Positions 5,906-9,293 of a stretch of DNA of 9,293 nt are shown here, piece after piece. The DNA is from an uncultured Bacteroidales bacterium (GTDB lineage: Bacteria > Bacteroidota > Bacteroidia > Bacteroidales > UBA932), in NCBI GenBank assembly GCA_934702165.1, contig CAKUYG010000077.1:1-9293 (forward strand), in the 5' to 3' direction. The notes beneath the pieces were generated by a model. It had not been told where the DNA came from, did no database searches, and was given only the letters and a program-made list of their open reading frames with translations. The translations under genes and the position numbers were made by a program. Every line of letters starts with the position of its first letter. The stretch's first letter is position 1.

Positions 5906-6086
5906 GCGCCACTTCCGCCCCGTGCCACTTCCGCCCCGTGCCACCTCCGTCCCGTGCCACCTCCGTCCCGTGCGCACGAAGTCGATTCCGTGCGTGAAAA
6001 GGCCTCTGGTGCGCACGGGAGAGGGGGAAATTCAGCGCGGTGCGCACGAGAGGGCCTGGTGCGCACCGGATCAGCCTCGTGCGCAC
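5906..6086. repeat. Degenerate GTGC(G)CAC repeat array, about ten units
   Basis: Copies of GTGCCAC or GTGCGCAC recur at 5906 (as GCGCCAC), 5922, 5938, 5954, 5970, 5990 (as GTGCGTGA), 6009, 6040, 6059 and 6079. Spacing is 16 bp in the first half, then 20, 19, 31, 19 and 20 bp. Five copies (5970, 6009, 6040, 6059, 6079) are the perfect palindrome GTGCGCAC, and the sequence between them is loosely shared (GAGAGG, GGCCTSTG). The array fills the gap between the U32 promoter and the fimbria-like operon promoter, which point away from each other. It looks like an iteron or operator cluster, but no function is known. Confidence 0.7.
5908..5971. repeat. 16-bp tandem repeat, four units
   Basis: Four head-to-tail 16-bp units. 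The first two are GCCACTTCCGCCCCGT and the next two GCCACCTCCGTCCCGT, identical within each pair. The pattern suggests a unit mutated and then duplicated, or a 32-bp history. It forms the left half of the larger GTGC(G)CAC array. As 16 is not a multiple of three, it is unlikely to be coding. Confidence 0.85.
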
Positions 6087-6102
6087 GGGGGGATGTCTGG
6101 CC

Positions 6103-6126
6103 AGAGACAGAGACAGAGACAGAGAC
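6103..6126. repeat. Hexanucleotide microsatellite (AGAGAC)4
   Basis: Four exact tandem copies of AGAGAC, about 71 bp upstream of the -7 box of the fimbria-like operon. Copy number in such repeats can change by slippage. This would shift the spacing between the GTGCGCAC array and the fimbrial promoter by 6 bp per step, about half a helical turn. Confidence 0.85.
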
Positions 6127-6154
6127 GCGGCAGCACCCGACATGGCCCCGCCGG

Positions 6155-6205
6155 TAAATGAACTTAAATGAACCGGACAACGTATGAATATTTTTCATAA
6201 TTTTG
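6155..6205 (+). promoter_or_regulatory. Promoter region of the fimbria-like operon
   Basis: TAATTTTG at 6198-6205 is an exact match to the TAnnTTTG -7 element, predicting a start near 6209 and a leader of about 35 nt. No TTG is found at the -33 distance. Instead, a direct repeat TAAATGAAC (6155-6163 and 6165-6173, 10-bp period) lies just upstream of where -33 would be, as expected of a promoter that needs an activator. Confidence 0.5.
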
Positions 6206-6243
6206 CCCTGCAAGCAACTCCTGATTAAGAGTTTGATTAAACA

Positions 6244-7518
6244 ATGAATGTAAGTCGCTTACTATCAAGCAATAAACAGGGGGGGGCGAGATACGGGTTC
6301 ATAACTGCCCTGACATTGCTCATATTGGGCATGTCTCTTCAGGCTCAAAACTATTCCGACACCCTTTCTGTTTACTTCCGTCAAGGGAAGTCCACATTTG
6401 ACCGTGCCTACGAAGGCAACGGACAGAGAGCGGATGCATTTGTTGCAAACCTTCGCAGCATCATCGATAACCGCACGCAGTCCAGCGTCACCGGAATCCA
6501 GTTCATAATAAGTTGTTCCCCGGAGGGGAGCCGTGAAGTCAACAATCGCCTTGTCAAGGCAAGAACAGCCAACCTGCTTTCGTGGATGCGCCGGCAGCTG
6601 CCGCTTGACGGTATCCCTGCTGAAGTTAGCCTTGAGGCCGAGCCGTGGGGAGAACTCCTGGAACTTGTGGAGGCTGACGCGGCTGTCCCGATGAGGGATG
6701 AGGTCCTCTCCATTCTCAGCCGTGCCTCAGACGTATACGATCCGAAGGCAATGCTCATGGAGCTCGGCGGCGGCGAGCCGTGGCGGTATCTGCTTGAGCA
6801 TCAGTTCAAGGTGCTTCGCCGTTTTGAGATGGTTGTCTGCCTGCAGGTCCGGCTTCCGGATGCTTCTGTCAGCGAAGAAGAACTTCAGGAGTTCTACGGC
6901 CGCACACAGTTGCCGCTTCAGGTGCCGGTTCAAGATTTTTCAGCGCTTGACAGCAGTGTCCCGGCAGCGCGGGTGCTCAAATATATCCCGCCACGGAAGT
7001 TTTACATCAAGACCAATGTCCTGGCTCTGGGGATGCTGGTCCCGAACGTCAGCGCGGAGGTGGAGATTCCCGGCACGCGGTTGAGTGTCAACGTTCCTGT
7101 ATATTATTCTGGCCTTGACTGGTTTCACCGGACATCCAAGTTCAGGATTCTCGGCGTCCTGCCGGAGTTGAGGTACAATTTCGACAATGGACTCTACCTC
7201 GGGGCGCACGCCGGTCTGGCTTGGTACAATTTTGCCTTCGGGGGAGACTGGCGTTACCAGGATGCCGGAGGTGACAGTCCCGCCTGGGGAGGCGGCTTGA
7301 GCGTGGGGTACAAGTTGGCACCGTTCAAGAGCGTGCCGAGGCTCGGACTGGAGTTCAACGCCGGGGTCGGGGTGTATTCGCTCCGCTATGACAAGTTCTA
7401 CAATGAGATCAACGGCCCTCTCGCACAGGGCGGCATCCGGGAGGTGAAGTTGATTCCCGACACGTTCGGGGTTTCCATATATTATAAATTCGGGGCGGAG
7501 GGAGGCCGTGTGAGATGA
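6244..7518 (+). CDS. OmpA-like / DUF3575 outer-membrane protein of a fimbria-like locus
   Basis: A 424-residue outer-membrane protein. An N-terminal signal peptide is seen (hydrophobic FITALTLLILGMSLQA, likely cut before QNYSD), then an OmpA-like globular region (about 40-200), then from about residue 250 a DUF3575-type beta-barrel, recognisable by KFYIKTN followed by VPNVSAEVEI, LPELRYNF and a final aromatic strand ending VSIYYKFG. DUF3575 proteins often accompany Bacteroidales fimbrial subunits and are thought to be accessory outer-membrane components; the precise role here is inference. Codons 12-15 hold a run of eight G (6279-6286), a likely slippage site. A second ATG at 6248 is followed at once by TAA in another frame. 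The stop overlaps the next gene's ATG (ATGA). Confidence 0.85.
   Translation: MNVSRLLSSNKQGGARYGFITALTLLILGMSLQAQNYSDTLSVYFRQGKSTFDRAYEGNGQRADAFVANLRSIIDNRTQSSVTGIQFIISCSPEGSREVNNRLVKARTANLLSWMRRQLPLDGIPAEVSLEAEPWGELLELVEADAAVPMRDEVLSILSRASDVYDPKAMLMELGGGEPWRYLLEHQFKVLRRFEMVVCLQVRLPDASVSEEELQEFYGRTQLPLQVPVQDFSALDSSVPAARVLKYIPPRKFYIKTNVLALGMLVPNVSAEVEIPGTRLSVNVPVYYSGLDWFHRTSKFRILGVLPELRYNFDNGLYLGAHAGLAWYNFAFGGDWRYQDAGGDSPAWGGGLSVGYKLAPFKSVPRLGLEFNAGVGVYSLRYDKFYNEINGPLAQGGIREVKLIPDTFGVSIYYKFGAEGGRVR
6279..6286 (+). repeat. Poly-G tract (G8) in the coding start of the DUF3575 gene
   Basis: Eight consecutive G within CAG GGG GGG GCG, codons 12-15, upstream of the signal-peptide core. Losing one G leads to TAA within about eight codons. 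Gaining one also leads to an early stop. Either change would remove the protein and could reduce the coupled downstream gene. Confidence 0.9.
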
Positions 7519-8639
7519 GGTTGAACTTGGCACACACCTTCCTAGCAGCTGTGCTCATGTTGTCCGGCTGCGTGCACGAGTGGCCGGATGAGGCGACCCC
7601 GGCAGAGGTGGACGTGAACCTGCACTTCGACACGGAGTTCCTGCCGTTCCGGGATGTGGAGTACACCAAGAAAGGCAAGGCCGACCCGTCTGAGTTCAAC
7701 ATCCGCTACCGGATCAATGCCTACCGTTCCCTCAAGACAGGGGGCTACGACGGCACTCCTGTGCGTGAATTCACCTTCTCAAAGGTGGATGTGGGAGAAC
7801 CGGACCACAGTGTCAGGATTGAACTCCCTGAGGGGGAATATGTGCTGCGTGCATGGACGGATTATGTCGACGACGGCAGGGTGGACGACAAATATTACAT
7901 CACCTCGGATTTCAGCAGCATCAAGGTTGCCGAGCCTTACGAGGGCGACACGGATTTCAAGGATGCGTTTGTCGGGGCCGCCCCTGTGAGTGCTGTCAGG
8001 GTGGGAGGCAGTGCCCCGAAATCTTCCGCCACCGTGGAAATGTCCCGGCCGCTTGCGAAGTTCCAGTTCGTGGCCGAGGACCTCTACGACCTTGTCACCA
8101 AGGCGATGGAGAATTATCTGGACAAGAACGAGTACCAGGCATATCTTGAAGGGCGCAGGGGAGCGTCCGCCGCTCCGTCTTCTACTGATTATAAGTGCGA
8201 TGTCGGGGTGACTGACCGTCTGGACGGCGGCACAAAGTCCCCTTGGGATCCGACCAAGGCCCCGGGATTCAAGCCGGAAGACTATAAGGTGGTATTCTAC
8301 TACACCTCATTCCTGCCAGTTGAATACAATGTCCTGACGCAGAAGCCGACTGATGCCAAGACCGGGATGAAGTTCACATCGAGCCTCAAGCCGCTCAACG
8401 AGGACGAGGCCCTGATAGGCTTTGACTATGTGCTGGTCAACGGGACGGAGTCCAGCGTGAGTGTGCAGGTGGCACTATATGACCCGGAGGGCAAAATGCT
8501 GTCGCTGAGCAATCCTGTCACGGTGCCGATAGTGCGGGGCAAGGTCACCACGGTGCGGGGACGTTTCCTCACGCTCGCGACCGGAAGCGGGATCGGGGTG
8601 AATCCGGGATTCAATGGTGAATATAACGTGATAATTTAA
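7515..8639 (+). CDS. FimB/Mfa2-like fimbrial lipoprotein
   Basis: A 374-residue predicted lipoprotein. A type II signal peptide ends in the lipobox LSGC with the lipidated Cys at position 19, followed by VHEWPDE, an opening typical of Bacteroidales FimB/Mfa2-family fimbrial anchors and related DUF6562-like proteins. The body has features of the FimA-like two-domain beta-sandwich fold: a first domain with YEGDTDFKDAFVGAAP and the SRPLAKFQFVAEDL strand (about 178-192), and a second domain ending in strands with VPIVRGKVTTVRGRFL. The likely role is anchor or minor subunit holding the fimbrial shaft to the outer membrane. The gene is translationally coupled to the DUF3575 gene (ATGA) and precedes the putative shaft subunit by 32 bp. 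The family call is from memory of sequence style, not a search. Confidence 0.75.
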   Translation: MRLNLAHTFLAAVLMLSGCVHEWPDEATPAEVDVNLHFDTEFLPFRDVEYTKKGKADPSEFNIRYRINAYRSLKTGGYDGTPVREFTFSKVDVGEPDHSVRIELPEGEYVLRAWTDYVDDGRVDDKYYITSDFSSIKVAEPYEGDTDFKDAFVGAAPVSAVRVGGSAPKSSATVEMSRPLAKFQFVAEDLYDLVTKAMENYLDKNEYQAYLEGRRGASAAPSSTDYKCDVGVTDRLDGGTKSPWDPTKAPGFKPEDYKVVFYYTSFLPVEYNVLTQKPTDAKTGMKFTSSLKPLNEDEALIGFDYVLVNGTESSVSVQVALYDPEGKMLSLSNPVTVPIVRGKVTTVRGRFLTLATGSGIGVNPGFNGEYNVII

Positions 8640-8671
8640 CAATAAACAATTAATATTCAATTACTTTTACA

Positions 8672-9293
8672 ATGAAACGCTATTTTAAGACTATCGCGGC
8701 TGCGACGCTTTCAGTCCTCGCAGTGGCAGCCTGTCAGAAAGAGAACCTCGGCGGTGCTCAGGACGGGCGGGAGGTGGATGTCAACCTGACGCTGACTTCC
8801 CCTGAAATCGGAACCAAGGCCTATGGCGACGGCACGGCCGTCAACACTGTGCATGTGTATGTTTATCAGGTCGCTGATGATGGCGCGATGACTTATATCG
8901 CTCCGGCGGCTTCCGTTGAGGCAGCTACTCCGACACAGGAAGTCAGTATGACTCGTGGTACTGCAAAGTACATCACCCGTCTTGTGACAGGGCAGAAGTA
9001 TACTTTCGTTTTCTGGGCTGATTACCATAAGGATGGTTACACTTCCCCTTATACCTACGATGCTGCTTCGCAGACCATTGCGGTCAATTATACTGATGCT
9101 GCCGGCAACGACGAGAATCGTGATGCTTTCTACAATGTCCTCAAGGATGTGGAGATCACCGGGGCGTACTCTACTGATGTGAAGCTTTACCGGCCGTTCG
9201 CTCAGATTAACTTCGGTGCTTCTGATCTCGCAGAGGCCAAGTCTAGTCTTCTTGATGTTCAAATGGCTTCTGTCAAGCTTACCAAGGCTGCGA
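8672..9293 (+). CDS. DUF6562/fimbrillin-like lipoprotein (partial, runs off the window)
   Basis: An open frame of 207 codons with no stop before the window edge. It starts with a lipoprotein signal peptide (MKRYFKTIAAATLSVLAVAAC, lipidated Cys21, then QKEN). The body shows DVNLTLTSPEIGTKAYGDG, TFVFWADYH and NRDAFYNVLKDVEIT followed by RPFAQINFGASDL, which is the pattern of DUF6562 proteins with a FimA-like fold. It is probably the structural subunit or a second subunit of the fimbria-like locus. The 32-bp gap after the anchor gene is A/T-rich, with no terminator, so co-transcription is likely. Codon use turns towards T-ending codons (many GCT, GAT, ACT) compared with its GC-rich neighbours, as in highly expressed structural genes. 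No Shine-Dalgarno sequence is seen before the ATG. Confidence 0.8.
   Translation, partial: MKRYFKTIAAATLSVLAVAACQKENLGGAQDGREVDVNLTLTSPEIGTKAYGDGTAVNTVHVYVYQVADDGAMTYIAPAASVEAATPTQEVSMTRGTAKYITRLVTGQKYTFVFWADYHKDGYTSPYTYDAASQTIAVNYTDAAGNDENRDAFYNVLKDVEITGAYSTDVKLYRPFAQINFGASDLAEAKSSLLDVQMASVKLTKAA

Noticed and set aside
5908..6086. CRISPR array.
   Set aside because: Units are 16-20 bp with no unique spacers of 30-40 bp and there are no cas genes.
5832..6143. N-terminal extension of the U32 protein (frame open to 6143, with SLSLSLSL and VRT repeats).
   Set aside because: The extension is translated low-complexity repeat DNA and a promoter. All frames here are open because the region is GC-rich, and homology starts only near GTG 5831.
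5842..6213. Minus-strand open frame of 123 codons in the intergenic region.
   Set aside because: It consists of translated repeats with no recognisable domain and runs through both divergent promoter regions.
8711..9262. Minus-strand open frame (183 codons) at the right end.
   Set aside because: It lies fully antisense to the DUF6562-like lipoprotein gene, which has a signal peptide and recognisable motifs.

Overview
The window looks like a chromosomal segment of a Bacteroidales bacterium with a fairly GC-rich genome. Three things point there: promoters of the Bacteroidetes sigma type (TTG, 20 nt, TAnnTTTG), starts with little or no Shine-Dalgarno sequence, and a fimbria-type surface locus (DUF3575, FimB/Mfa2-like and DUF6562-like proteins) of a kind typical of this order. 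I cannot name the genus.

Left part (11-2040, minus strand): a two-gene operon, a short-chain polyprenyl diphosphate synthase followed by rsgA (GTPase for 30S maturation), overlapping by ATGA. Its promoter-like box lies so close to the start codon that the mRNA may be leaderless, and a perfect 16-bp palindrome lies about 60 bp upstream. Next (2008-2438) is a gene-poor stretch with inverted repeats and possible gene remnants.

Middle part (2382-3986, plus strand): a complete tryptophan attenuation unit, made of a promoter, a 19-residue leader peptide with three consecutive Trp codons, competing hairpins and an intrinsic terminator, followed by a single TrpB2-type tryptophan synthase beta chain with no trpA beside it. 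It converges on, and overlaps by 29 bp, the minus-strand operon of a U32-family Fe-S protein (RlhA/TrhP/UbiU-related) and rdgB/HAM1 (XTP/dITP pyrophosphatase), which are again joined by ATGA. The U32 gene has a textbook promoter that would also give an almost leaderless message.

Right part (5832-9293): a 412-bp divergent intergenic region carries a repeat cluster: four 16-bp tandem units merging into about six degenerate 19-31-bp units with a palindromic GTGCGCAC core, then a hexanucleotide microsatellite (AGAGAC)4. After it, on the plus strand, comes a fimbria-like operon: an OmpA-like/DUF3575 outer-membrane protein, a FimB/Mfa2-like lipoprotein, and a DUF6562/fimbrillin-like lipoprotein cut by the window edge. 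The first gene has a run of eight G within its first 15 codons, just before the signal-peptide core, which makes it a candidate phase-variation switch for the locus.

The points most worth following up are the poly-G tract, the GTGC(G)CAC array with its sister palindrome at the other operon, the Trp attenuator on a stand-alone trpB2, and the apparently leaderless operons.
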